Shown here: positions 51,578-62,480 of the stretch, one piece after another
Numbering within the stretch: position 1 is the first letter of the stretch
Layout of the letters: every line of letters starts with the position of its first letter
DNA from: Maniola hyperantus
Taxonomy: Eukaryota; Arthropoda; Insecta; Lepidoptera; Nymphalidae
DNA: 64,000 nt
Reading direction: 5' to 3'
NCBI RefSeq assembly: GCF_902806685.2
Contig: NC_048547.1
Location: 11,419,196 to 11,483,195 of the forward strand
Made by a program: the position numbers and the translations under genes
The notes under the pieces: model-generated
The model's input: only the letters and a program-made list of their open reading frames with translations
Told to the model about the DNA's origin: nothing
Database searches by the model: none

Positions 51578-51725
51578 AAGATGATACAGTGGTGAGGAAA
51601 CCAGCATGCCCGAGAGTTCTTCATAATGTTATTAAAGGTGTGTGAAATCTTCCAATCCTCACTTGACCAGCGCCAGCGTGGTGGACTAGGAGAGGAGACC
51701 TTAGCTCAGCGCGACGATGGGTTTT
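51578..51725 (+). mobile_element. SINE-1, old copy
   Basis: GATACAGTGGTGAGGAAACC, AGCATGCCCGAGAGTTCTTC, CAGCGCCAGCGTGGTGGACT, GCGACGATGGG. Confidence 0.6.
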
Positions 51726-52047
51726 TGTCTTTTGATGAAAATGGATGAATGATAATAATCCACAATATTCTTTTCGTATGGGTATGGCTCTCTTCCCTTT
51801 CTCCCTCCATCTAACAGACTTGCATACATTAAAAAGAGCTCTGGGGACGAGAGTAGAGAGTAGAGACGGTGGGTCTGCGTAGGGGTGCTCTACTTTCCTG
51901 TAACGCGGGAAGCAAAAGATTGACTATTATAACGAACTAAAGAGGCGAGGCACACAGGCACACACACCGCGGCCCCGCCATCGCGCTTCACTTCATAGTA
52001 TGTCATACCGCTATAAATCGATAAATCATCCACTGCGCAGGTTCAAG

Positions 52048-52196
52048 GTCATTATCATCATCAACCAATAGACGTCCACTGCTGGACATAGGTCTCTTGT
52101 AGGGACTTCCACACGCCAAGGTCTTGCGCCGCCTGGATCCAGTGGCTCCCTGCGACTCGTTTGATGTCGTCTGTCCACCTAGTGGGGGGTCTTCCC
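52048..52196 (-). pseudogene. RTE ORF2 3' scrap
   Basis: ATCATCATCAACCAATAGAC, GTCCACTGCTGGACATAGGT, GGCTCCCTGCGACTCGTTTG, CCACCTAGTGGGGGGTCTTC: the last about 45 codons and terminus of RTE ORF2 on the minus strand. Confidence 0.7.
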
Positions 52197-52845
52197 AGGT
52201 TCAAGGCCTTTTTTACGTGACACTAACAGTAATCGAAAACATCGATTGTAACTAAGTAGTAAAGTAGGTACCTATAACTTTCATTTGAAAAATGTCTTTT
52301 AATTATTTTTTTATCTCGGCTCTTTTTAGGTCACGTGAGGCACAAAGCATTCCAAAGCAATATTAATTTATAACAGTGCCAATTCCTCAATGAGCGGCGC
52401 GCGCGCACGACATGGCCTCTACAAGATGGCGGCGGTGAAAGTGTTGCGGACGGCATCCGCGCTGGTGCCGGCAATACCGACCATCTACAAACTTGAGAGC
52501 TATTGCACAATTTATTGGAACGGATTCGGTTTCTTGTTAGGAATTATTGTTTTTGAAGAATACCCTTACTCTTTCCCCTGTAAGTGCAACTAAGCGCAAA
52601 GCTTCAGGGCTGTGCTATAGGCATCCGAAATAACCACAGTGCCAGCCGGTGCCGTGGACGGTGGTATCCATGATGATTTTTTTCACGAAAAAAAGGATTT
52701 ACCTGATTAACTAATAGGTCCTACGAATTACGATTAGACTATACCTACATGTATCGTAAAAGTTGTGCCCGAGTAAGTAGGTATACCTACTTACTAATAG
52801 GTCCTACGAATTAAGATTAGACTATTTACATATTATCATAAAAGT
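52197..52845. other. Unassigned, with a small CpG-rich frame
   Basis: The 67-codon frame at 52390-52593 (MSGARARHG...KMAAVKVLRTASAL) has GC-rich third positions up to about 52495, unusual here, and might contain a short first exon; no donor is convincing and no family recognised. A direct repeat, ACTAATAGGTCCTACGAATT, occurs at about 52710 and 52793. Confidence 0.3.
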
Positions 52846-52925
52846 TAGAGGTGCGTGCCTAGGGATCGAACCCCATCAGACCTCCCGAATCGAAGGATGA
52901 CGCCTTAACCAATGCGCTATTACCT
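52846..52925 (-). mobile_element. SINE head fragment (SINE-1-like)
   Basis: AAGTTAGAGGTGCGTGCCTA, GGGATCGAACCCCATCAGAC, CTTAACCAATGCGCTATTAC: tRNA-like head, no body. The head differs from SINE-1 beyond box B and may be another subfamily. Confidence 0.55.
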
Positions 52926-53395
52926 TAAAATTATGAAAAGTATTTTGTTGTGTGTGTATCATGGCAAAAACCATAATAAATCAGACGAAGATTTTAGCAC
53001 GAAAATCGTGGCAATAGAGTAGGTATTTATCTCAGCGAGCAAGATGAATGAGCTACATAGGTCGGTGTATATAGAGGTCATTGGGCTAAAAAGCTAATTT
53101 TACCCACGCACGCCAAGGGTACATGCATATCTTCCTATATAACTAACAATACTTCAGCGACATTTTATATTTATTAATTTATTTATTGCCATCCAAAACA
53201 GATTAGGTACAATAATTATAATTATACCTAACCTAATTCCACAATACAACGTTTCGTTCTTATTGTAATCCTAAATGGTTGCACAGCATAACCCGTGTTT
53301 AAAAAGCACGCGTATTATAAATAACAATCAAATAATTAAATAAATTATAATATCGCTGCTATACCTACTTGCATATTATACTACTGATATATGAA
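52926..53395. other. No recognised feature
   Basis: AT-rich. Confidence 0.4.
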
Positions 53396-53490
53396 TGCGA
53401 ATAACCCGGTGCGGGTGAGCCCCCCCCCCCCCCCTCCCCCTCCCGCCTATTTCCCCGATTGCCATCCCAACCTGTTGCGGGCTATATATC
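53396..53490. mobile_element. J-family half element with poly(C)
   Basis: AATAACCCGGTGCGGGTGAG, an 18-C run, CGATTGCCATCCCAACCTGT, TGCGGGCTATAT. Only the right half matches. Confidence 0.55.
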
Positions 53491-54587
53491 TATATTATGT
53501 ACATCCATAATCTCCAAAAAGAAATCTTCTTACAAACCGTAACGATATGCTAATGACACCATTCGGTACGTAGTATACCTAAGTATATTTATATATTTAG
53601 GTATATAAGTATTTCCTTTAGGTATTTTCCTGTGGATGCCTACATAAACATAACCTTCCGTACCTACATCAACTGATTGTATAGTGATGTGAAAAACCGG
53701 TCGCTATGTTACTTACGCTATGTAACGTAAACCTTTTACGTAATTTCCGCTCCGATCCAAATATTCACAACAGCGTGATGAATATAGAAATATTATAATG
53801 CTTGATATAACTACTTATCTGCTCTGCACGGCTTTTACATATTATACAATTGTTGTGAAAGGTCATTTGTTGAATTTACCTAATTAATTACACTACAGGT
53901 AACGTGATACAGGTCCCAGATATATGACATTATATATACCAGCTATACCTGCTATACCAGCAGCATACAGCTTCTATACAGACAGCATATACCAGCTATA
54001 TGACACTCTTGCTTTATTGACTTTCAGCGTGCAGGTCACACTACGCAAACAGTCGGCAGTTTCGATGCAGATAAGTAGGGTAGTTATTTTCATCTTACGA
54101 AGTTTCTTTGTCGTTCAAAATCTGTGTGGAACCACAGACTACATATTATAGTACTAGTGGAACAGTTAATTGCGGCTCGCTACGCTCAGGATTCTATTTT
54201 TGAATCACACGCTTCACTCGTGGTTCAATCTTAGAATCGTTTGGTTACTTGTTATTCAATACTTGTAAACACTCACACCACACGAGTGATATCTACTCAT
54301 GTGCTCACGCCAAATAACAACTTTGCAGACCTACAAGGGTTATGTAGTCGCTGATAACAAGTATACTTAAGTAGTTATTGCTAAGCAAGGCCAGCGATGG
54401 GTTGAGATGATGATGAAATATATAAATATCCAAGGCATGTAATTAAAATCTTTACAATGGTCTGCGGTTCCAACTAGACAAGTAACCTTGAAGCGAGACG
54501 AGGCTATTAATAGAGTACCTAATAGTGTTGTAGTGTACTGTGTAGCTGATCTTGATTTGCAATCATCTCGAACGCTACCAATCTGCC
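53491..54587. other. No recognised feature
   Basis: 53925-54000 has irregular ATACCAGCTATACCTGC-type repeats. A SINE-1 tail scrap (GCGATGGGTTGAGATGATGA) at 54386-54417. Confidence 0.4.
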
Positions 54588-54842
54588 TTTTTTTTCTTCG
54601 GTGGAGGAAAAAAATCCCTACATACTTCTGCCTGCCAGCAGGTCTGTTCCATAGGTCTGTCCGGTAGGTCCGACTCGCGCGGATTAAAATAACCTCGAAG
54701 TTCTTCCAAGGTTAGCACGGAACTGCGTGGCATTACTTCATGCTGACCTTATAAATCTCTATCTTCTTGTTTTCTTCTTTTTCTCTCAGTTCTCTTCTTA
54801 TCATTATAGCCCTCAGCATTTGGCTATATCGTTACCAGGCGT
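54588..54842 (-). mobile_element. 5'-truncated relative of the R1-clade LINE
   Basis: Reverse complement of the 3' end of the intact LINE (about 45560-45777): T-run, GGAGGAAAAAAATCCCTAC, ACTTCTGCCTGCCAGCAGGT, AGCACGGAACTGCGTGGCAT, TCTATCTTCTTGTTTTCTTC, GGCTATATCGTTACCAGGCG. The last about 25 codons of ORF2 are covered, with indels. It does not lie in a SINE head; no clear target duplication. Confidence 0.8.
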
Positions 54843-54942
54843 CCAATGATATGCGGTTCCTTACTTCCCTATTAGCTCGTTTCGATAAACAGGGTATATT
54901 CGTCACTCCCGAACCCGAACTAAGACCTCGCGTAAATACAGT

Positions 54943-55075
54943 ATAAGTCCCGCAAATTGCTAATGACTGAAGTATCGAGCTGATGGTATATTTTTATTTC
55001 GGCTGACGTCAAAATGACGTCGTTTCGATGTTACTGAGACATGGTTCCAGCGCAATAGCAATATGCGGTATAAGT
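54943..55075 (+). mobile_element. F-family MITE, copy 3 (deleted)
   Basis: ATAAGTCCCGCAAATTGCTA, GAAGTATCGAGCTGATGGTA, GGCTGACGTCAAAATGACGT, CAATAGCAATATGCGG. About 35 bases next to the left TIR are missing. Confidence 0.8.
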
Positions 55076-55592
55076 TCGTACCTACGTTAAGTTGAACGCT
55101 CGTTAAGGACATGCCAGGCCGCAAGGTTGGTGTTAGACGTTAGGTAATTGAGCGGGATCGTTTCTCAGCCATCCAGCCTCCGGCATCCGCCGACCAGTAG
55201 GTATTCATCATAATTCAACTCTTGACACTAGCCTGATTTACGATCGTTAAATACACATCTTGCTTTAAAAGATATTTACTGATTCGCCCTGAACTAAAGA
55301 CCAGGAATCGGGCCACCTGTTTTTAACCGACTTCCAAAAAAGGAGGTGGTTCTCAATTTGGCCCTTTTCTTTTTTTATGTATTGTACTTTGTTAACGGAG
55401 TGTCGGTGTTACCACAATCAAACAAATTATAAAGTGTTGGTACCTATTTGGCAAATATTTTTGTCAGGGAAAAATCCGACAGGCCACGACAGGCTTTGTT
55501 AGGCTTTGGATCATTAGTAAGCTATAATGCTAGCTATTGTACCACTTTTAAGTTGACCTACTCTTTCGTCAAGAAGACACCTACTGAGTAGG
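55076..55592. other. Mostly unassigned; AACCGACTTCC repeat end
   Basis: TTTTTAACCGACTTCCAAAA, AAAGGAGGTGGTTCTCAATT at 55319-55365 is a repeat end I recall as widespread in moths and butterflies; the rest is unassigned. Confidence 0.4.
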
Positions 55593-55767
55593 TATAAGTC
55601 CGCAAATTGCTAATGTACGTGGCCGCCATTTTAGTGACGTTAGCACTAGACTGAAGTTTCGAGCTGATGGTATATTTTTATTTCGGCTGTCGTCAAAATG
55701 ACGTCATTTCGATGTTAATGAGACATGGTTCCAGCGCAATAACAATTTGCGGGCCTTATACCTACAT
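55593..55767 (+). mobile_element. F-family MITE, copy 4
   Basis: ATAAGTCCGCAAATTGCTAA, TGGCCGCCATTTTAGTGACG, GATGGTATATTTTTATTTCG, CGTCAAAATGACGTCATTTC, ACAATTTGCGGGCCTTATA. Same orientation and about 650 bases from copy 3. Confidence 0.85.
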
Positions 55768-56344
55768 TCTACATACATCCTACACTTCACTCTGATATTG
55801 TGAAAGTGTTAGGCTACTGTCTGTACGTCTTCTGTTCGTAATAAGTAGAGGTACATTATTTATTCTAGTAGGTATAAATAATCCACTAACTATAGAATAC
55901 CTAAGGAAAAGAAAGACGTTTTATCCTTTGTAATCAAAAATATTCTCATTTTACGTCCACCTGACTAAAAAGCCTGTAACTACAAGCCATTGTTGAAACA
56001 AGTACAAAGGTAAGTAGGTACCTATTTGCCCCACTTCGAAGGCAGCGCGGGTTTAATTAGAAACACGAATCGGATTCCAAGCGTCCTGACACCCGATAAC
56101 CCTTGGTCTTTGTCGTGAATACCTCTCTATGTATTACGTAGTGCTGTGATAAAGTGCGGACATCGGGACAAAGTCGCGGCCGTTGACCCCGCGCTATCAG
56201 CTGACGACATCGCTAACTGCGGGGAAATTATCTTTCGTGCAATATTTCGGTCTTTACCTACTCGTTCACTAATACGAATGAACAACCCCTCCATTTCAGG
56301 GCACAAGGTAAGTATACGTGATATTTTCGTATGCCAAAGTAGGC
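55768..56344. other. No recognised feature
   Basis: CG-rich around 56157-56225 (GGGACAAAGTCGCGGCCGTT) without exon signals. Confidence 0.4.
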
Positions 56345-56436
56345 ATAGGAATTGGCACTTACTTGACCAGCGTGGCGGGCTATGGCTTAAATTGCCGGCG
56401 GCGGGTGAGGGGTTGGTCATGATGATGATGAAATAA
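56345..56436 (+). mobile_element. SINE-1 3' scrap
   Basis: GGCACTTACTTGACCAGCGT, GGGTTGGTCATGATGATGAT. Confidence 0.55.
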
Positions 56437-57060
56437 AATACAGGGCCTAAAATTCTGAGTAGCATAAATTGCTTCCCGAATCGGTAGACCCTCAAGTATA
56501 TAGTACAGTATTACATAATATAATCATTGAATAAAATGTCTTTAGTCATGCAAAAGACCATAACTAGGCGGATATAAATATTTTCCATTTTGTTTACTAG
56601 GTACCTAGTTAGATATGCGGAAGGATTATAACTATCCCGACAGGGAGACCCCTACCTAGTCCCCTACCAATATGTTATTAATGGAAAGGGGTCACGAACT
56701 CACGACCCCCAGCCATCAGGCATACGACGAGGCAGAGATACCTTTGCAGTAGGTATCTGTACCTACTTATATCTATCTATTGTCTATGTAGCTACGTAAC
56801 ATAAAAGTCTCTACCACAAAACTTTGTGTAACTTTTCTAAAAAAAACAAAGCTTCCGACGAAATGAGAACCTCCTCCTTTTTTAAGTCAGTTAGTGTAAA
56901 GAATCTAGTACCTATCTACAACAGCCGTTTTAAAACTTTTAATGAATATAGGATTTATCTTTACATTTTAAAATTAATAAATTTATCTTCTAGATTTAAA
57001 AAGGGTATACTCAGACAATTATATTAAAAAAACTTTAATATAAATTAAAAGTAACATAAA
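56437..57060. other. No recognised feature
   Basis: Nothing recognised; AT-rich. Confidence 0.4.
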
Positions 57061-57077
57061 ACAACAACTAAAATAAA

Positions 57078-57312
57078 TTAAATTAAATCTAAAACCTCAT
57101 CGAGACCACCGCAGCGAGGCATTGTACCCAAGATGCTGGCAGCATTACCCCTTTGGATGGCCAAACTAATTCTTTGACCAAGGTAGCTGCCAGCTCTCGG
57201 GTCCCCGGTTGACTCGATAAGCCTTTTCGAAATATCCTCAAAAAGAGCTCGAGCCTCCGGGCCCCACGGCCCCAAGTCTCCACACTAAAAGTCACGTGCC
57301 TATATGAAGCTC
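57078..57312 (-). pseudogene. Retroelement ORF C-terminal relic
   Basis: Minus strand: YRHVTFSVETWG then, after a one-base shift, GPWGPEARALFEDISKRL, STGDPRAGSYLGQRISLA, IQRGNAASILGTMP. The GDPR-x-Q-R-x-S-x-A-IQRGNAAS-x-LGT string is one I associate with the C-terminus of certain non-LTR/RT-type element proteins found in many invertebrates; I cannot name the clade. About 65 well-preserved codons to a stop; everything upstream is lost. Confidence 0.55.
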
Positions 57313-57594
57313 CCATCGATCTTTACATTTCGATATTTTCTCAATTTCAATTCCAAACAAAAACAAAAGATTAACATATTTATTAAACAGGGAAAGCGAA
57401 ATTCAGAGAAAACGTAAACATTGAAATACGGGGGTGAATCACTTCACTTCCGGCCATTAGCGAAGTTATTGCGTGTCTGACCCGTTTTTATTTGGACATT
57501 CTTGGAATTTTATCTCTGCCACCAATTAATTTATCGACGTTTAGTTTAGCTGTTAAGATAGGTAGGTACTATAAATCTTTAAATAAAATCTCAT

Positions 57595-57728
57595 TATCAT
57601 CCTTTCAACCCATCAACCCAACCGGTCCACTACTGAGCACGGATCTCCTCTCAGAATGAGAAGTACCTACTACCACGCGTGCGGAAACTCCCAGTCTTCG
57701 GAAGTTCGCCTCCAACGAGACCAGCCTA
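57595..57728 (-). mobile_element. SINE-1, decayed
   Basis: CAACCCATCAACCCAACCGG, CACTACTGAGCACGGATCTC, CTCTCAGAATGAGAAG. Confidence 0.55.
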
Positions 57729-57937
57729 CTGATTCGCTAAATCAGTATCTAACACTGAATGATAGCCACTGAACTCATTTGACTTTTATTTTTAATTAAT
57801 TGAAGGTTTTCTACGAAAAAATATTTTAATAATCACTCATTGAAGCAGCAATGTACAGCCAAGTACCAACCAATGTCAAATGAGCTATGAGCTAATGAGC
57901 GGTGGCTATCATTCAGAGGACACTGAGTTAGCGAATT
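57729..57937. mobile_element. Z-family MITE, complete
   Basis: ATTCGCTAAATCAGTATCTA and CACTGAGTTAGCGAAT ends; CTAACACTGAATGATAGCCA and GGTGGCTATCATTCAGAGGA pair. ATGAGCTATGAGCTAATGAG shows a small internal duplication. Confidence 0.75.
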
Positions 57938-58152
57938 ACCTTGCAGATCCCGGTAGTACACAGGACCCGTCTCCGCACACACCATCCCACCCAACATAGA
58001 ATCACATCATCGGTTTACGAGATACAGCTCGCAGACATACAGACGGAGGGACCGATAGCACAGAATAATATAATAGTACCGGATAGCGAAGACTTAGTAA
58101 TAGAGTCCGTCTACATAGTGCAATAGTGTTATATCATCTTCTTGTACGATAG

Positions 58153-58204
58153 TATACGGAAACGTTCGTATGCGAGTCTGACTCGCACTTGGCCAGGTTT
58201 TAGG
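58153..58204 (-). mobile_element. Rep-D terminal scrap
   Basis: TGCGAGTCTGACTCGCACTT then GGCCAGGTTTTAGG. Confidence 0.6.
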
Positions 58205-58662
58205 TAAGTACCTATATAGTTTATTTCCTTCACATAATATGAATACAATAGGTACCTATGTAATATGTAGGTACCTACCTACCTATGTATAAACCTACTT
58301 CGCTATAAAACCATAAGCAATGACGAATCGTGAGTCGTGGGCCTCGTGGCACAGGGTATACGAAGACACGATACGAAGTACGAACACTGCGTCGCGGACG
58401 AGCGCTCATTGCGACCTACTTGCTCCGCGGCTCGGTCCGCGTGCCTTCGCACTGCTAAAAATAGACGAAATGTTGAGAAAGCCACACAACACACGCCTAT
58501 CGTTCGATTGTTTTCTATTATTGATTACGTTTATTATTATTCGATAATAATCAGTTTCTCTTATCGTGTGTTTTTCGAACGAACTGTCTGCGAATCTTTG
58601 TTTGAATGGACTGTACCTAGTGTACCTACCTAAATTAGGTAGGTAGATAGATAAATGTATAT
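58205..58662. other. Unassigned; CG-rich 58360-58450
   Basis: Small overlapping frames without motifs; TAGGTACCTA patch 58212-58285. Confidence 0.35.
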
Positions 58663-58828
58663 TGGGGCCGATTCTCTTGTACACAATCACTAAACTAAAC
58701 TAAATTAACAGGTCTAAATCTAGTGCTATCCTTTTCCGCAAGCAACATTATTAAAGGGATAGCAATAGATTTAGATGTAGGTACTTTTACATTGGTACAT
58801 TTTAGTTTAGTTTAGATATTATGTACCT
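58663..58828. mobile_element. G-family MITE, copy 1
   Basis: TGGGGCCGATTCTCTTGTAC, AATCACTAAACTAAACTAAA, CTATCCTTTTCCGCAAGCAA, right arm TTTTAGTTTAGTTTAGATAT eroded at the tip. Copy 2 at 61408-61570. Confidence 0.8.
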
Positions 58829-59913
58829 ATTTATAAGATAATATCCGCCATATTGTGATGTAGTAACTGTAAATATAACCAAGTACCTAACTAAGAGTTG
58901 AAAAAAAATCGTTGCGTAGGACTGTAGATTACACAAGCAAATTAAATATTTTCCTCCAAAATCGCAATTTTCAAGCGACAGTCGACCGGTAAAGGTTGGC
59001 TTTCCTATTCTAAGTTAGGAACGCAATACATTATATTATTAGATGTTTATTTCGAAATAAAAAGATTAAAGCAGATTCTATAAAAATAAATGAATCTAAG
59101 CTCTCTGAAATCTAAAGCTCTACGCACACTATGATAAGCCTTATGATATACCGAGCCGCAACGAAGTATAGAAAAATACATTTAACTAAATCAGTTATAA
59201 AACAAAATTTAAGTATTAATTTAAACGAGATGCGATCGTTGTCGGCTGTTGAAATTTCGCAGTGTAAAATATTGTTCTTAGTAAACGATTAAAAAAAAAC
59301 TCGTTCCTGTAAGCCTTGGCAACACTTGGCCACTTGCCACGCCCATCCAGACTTGCTGGAAAGCAGTTTTGCACTGCCATGCCAAGTGGTTGCTTGTTAA
59401 TTAACTAACTGTTAATTTATATTATGTTGATCGCAATATATTTTTTCTTCAATATATTTAAAGAACCTTCACATTATGTATTTAAAGTTTTAACTAACTA
59501 TATCGCTGCACGCTTCGCTTGTATTCAAATTTCAATTACAGATAATACCTATTACTTTGTTAACAGCTGCTGTTACTAATACAAGGAACAATAAAGTTCA
59601 CTTCCTCATACGTAACTCCTCAATCAAGATAGGCAGTGACATTGAATTTGTTTAACGTTTACGAACACAGACGCTAATTGAAAACTAAATATTTTTACAA
59701 ATAGCTCTAGTTAATTCAATTTAATTGAGAACACGATAAGTAAGTAGTTAATAATATAATTATCGCTTAGTGACGGCATTCAGCGATAGATAACGGTACA
59801 TAATTAAGTATAGGTAATTCACTGCTTGGTTAAAAAATGGCTCGTTTTCTTACTAGATAGATCTCGCTCAAACTCATTTTAAAGAATCACATGACACGGT
59901 CCGGTTTAATTCC
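58829..59913. other. No recognised feature
   Basis: AT-rich; TTGGCAACACTTGGCCACTT and ACTGCCATGCCAAGTGG near 59317-59390 form a loose inverted repeat. Confidence 0.4.
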
Positions 59914-59959
59914 ACGTAAGTAGACGATTATTTTATCGCTAACAGTTTCTGTATTTACC

Positions 59960-60245
59960 TCGAGCGTGAAGGATCCACGACGACAAGTCACTGGTTTTGT
60001 ACGACGCGACGTCGCGTCAGCAGTCACAAGCACTCTCACAAATTCAACACTGCACCTTTTGAACGGCACCGATCCGCTGTGACGAAGCGTATCGTCCAGT
60101 TTTTTGCACAGATATAAAAGAGTTTTTATAGAAGACGCACGAAATAAAAGTCGGATCAATTCGATTGTAACGAACGACACAGACACTCACTAGTACGGCT
60201 CGCTGAAAACTGGTAGTTAAAACGACGAGAAAACCCGATCTCAAA
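59960..60245 (-). other. Candidate 5' exon of a minus-strand gene
   Basis: CG-richer, repeat-free block. On the minus strand it reads from a TTTTCAGCGAGCC word (about 60210) to a possible donor, CACGCTCGAG then GTAAATAC, at about 59960. Overlapping frames lack motifs, fitting a 5' UTR. The following sequence is AT-rich and intron-like. Not supported by an acceptor or start codon. Confidence 0.25.
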
Positions 60246-61195
60246 CCGACTGGCCCTGGGGAGGGTAGCGAGGGGTATCGAGGTCTCTCTCACTCTTAGT
60301 TCATGTTATCATATTATTATATTTGAGGTAGGGGAACGAAAGAGGCCGAGAAGAACCGAAGAGCGCTCGCTGATCCCGCTATGATTGAATTGAGCAGTGA
60401 CTGCAGTGAGCTACGATCCACGATAACTACGCACACACGATGACGGTCAACGTTGACTGTTGACATGATGGCAGCTTGGAGTTTGGGCTCATTGTTGGTC
60501 AGTGGTCCTGATTGCATATTGGACTAACAGCTTACGCTAGTGACAGCATCAAGACGTATGATTTTTTACGCCTTGTTTACCACGTATTTTCATTTTCATG
60601 AGAAATCCAAAAAAACATTGTAGACGTTTTGTCAGCTGTCTGTAGAGTCAAGAGACCAGCAGTAGAAATTTAAATTTTCAAACATCCTTCACGAACTCGG
60701 TATTGCTTGAAGACAGTAGCTTCAACCTAGTGCCCAGCCTGTGTACCTAGTTTATCAAAATCAACAAAATATTTATATCACCTATTAGGCCTACCTCTAA
60801 CAGTGTCCAATATGTTACGGAGAATGCCCCTCAATACGTCAATCTTAAATTAGGTAACTTCCCAGAACTTTTAATGAGGGGATTAACCTACCTTCTACGT
60901 AGAAAACCCGTAAAGCCATAGCCTACAAGAGTTATTATTTTCCTATTGGATTCCTAATTAAACCAGGATCATGCTATACACGCCCATTCTGTAATCAACC
61001 CATAATGCAAAATGAAAATAGGTCATCAAATATCGCGATCCAATTATTATGATCATCACGATAAATATAGCATTGCGTGTATCGTCATTGGGCTATAATA
61101 ATAATTTATACGTGGAGCATGCCTGTATATTATACTTACTATAGATTAGACGCTGCCCTCGTACCTATGTAGTATAGTACCTATGTACCTATATG
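60246..61195. other. Unassigned
   Basis: 60246-60540 is GC-balanced and could be promoter for the candidate exon; the rest is AT-rich with no repeat recognised. Confidence 0.35.
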
Positions 61196-61345
61196 TAGAT
61201 TTAGGTTTTTAATAATCCAGTGGGTAATTCTTTAATTTTCCGGGATGAAAAGTAGCCTATCATTCGCCAGGTCTTAAACTGACTATCAGCTACCTATAGG
61301 TATCTGCTTATAGTAAAATCATAACGATACGTTTTACCGTTGCAG
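61196..61345 (+). mobile_element. Rep-C fragment
   Basis: GATTTAGGTTTTTAATAATC, TTTTCCGGGATGAAAAGTAG, CGCCAGGTCTTAAACTGACT. Confidence 0.6.
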
Positions 61346-61407
61346 AGTGATTGAAGTACATAAATCAAGTGCATTTTTTAATATTATTTTGTTTATTAGA
61401 CACACAA

Positions 61408-61570
61408 TGGGGCCGATTCTCTTGTACACAATCTCTAAACTAAACTAAATTAACAGGTCTAAATCTAGTGCTATCCTTTTCCGCAAGCAACATTATGAAA
61501 GGGATAGCAATAGATTTGGACGTGTCGTTTTAGTTTAGTTTAGAGATTGTGTACCAGAGAAATGGCCCCA
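61408..61570. mobile_element. G-family MITE, copy 2, complete
   Basis: TGGGGCCGATTCTCTTGTAC and GTACCAGAGAAATGGCCCCA ends, arms about 45 bases including AATCTCTAAACTAAACTAAA and its complement. Confidence 0.85.
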
Positions 61571-61699
61571 ATAACAGGTTATGACAATAATAACTAAGTA
61601 ATACCAGCCATAAATAGGCTACTTGACACTTTTTTAAAGTTGGTCTTAAATGGTTAATATTTGTGCTATTATATCAAAAAAATTAACACTATATTTTTT

Positions 61700-62480
61700 T
61701 GCGCCCTAAAAACCGTAAAACTTTCATTTAAAAATATATTTTTCTTAGACAAGTGAAAACACTGTCGGCCATGTTTGGCCGATAGATTATCTGTGCTCTG
61801 ACGTCATGCATTTGTAAACAACAGCATAACCTCCCAAAGTTTAATAAACATGACTTCTATACTAGTGTACATGAAAAATATAGTAATTTTCGTTATTGTA
61901 TCATCCGAGAATGTAAAAAACTCATCGATAAAGACCACAGGAAAGTTGTGGATTAGAGTGCCCAGTGAAATAAATATACGTAACACGCGAAGACTTGCAT
62001 ATAGGGATCCTATATGACTAACGACTTCAACCCAAATTTATTTTTGCAAAGATCACTTTGTTGTAATAACTTATTCAATTTATAAAGAGAAAGCGATATT
62101 TTTTTACGTTTACTATGAGTTTTTAGAAATATATAAAAACTAGCTTATGCTCGTGACTTCGCCCGCGTGGACTTCATAAATTTCAAACCTCCATTTAACC
62201 CACTCAGGGGTGGAATTTCAAAAAATTCTTTCCTAGTGGATACCTTCTCTTTACCTACAAAGAACACACCCACCAAATTTCATGTATCTAGGACCAGCTG
62301 TTTAGATGTTTAGGCTGTGCGTTGATATATAAGTTAGTCAGGACTTTAAATTTTATATATATGGATACTACGTTAGTCCCCGCGTGACATAGGGATGACA
62401 TTTCTTTGTTTACATATTTAATGACGTCACATCATGGCTGACAGCGTTTTCTGCGTTTCAAATAAAAATAAAAACTGTAT
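61700..62480. mobile_element. Possible TIR element containing a Rep-A
   Basis: GAAAACACTGTCGGCCATG, TGACGTCATGCATTTGTAAA at the left; GTTTACATATTTAATGACGT and CATGGCTGACAGCGTTTTC at the right are approximate reverse complements. Spacing of the blocks differs between ends. A Rep-A copy sits inside. Confidence 0.45.
62140..62368 (+). mobile_element. Rep-A, diverged
   Basis: AACTAGCTTATGCTCGTGAC, CGCCCGCGTGGACTTCATAA, CTGTGCGTTGATATATAAGT. Middle region variant (ATGTATCTAGGACCAGCTG). Confidence 0.65.

Noticed and set aside
56127..56495. 122-codon minus-strand frame
   Set aside because: Crosses a SINE-1 scrap and unique DNA; no recognisable domain.
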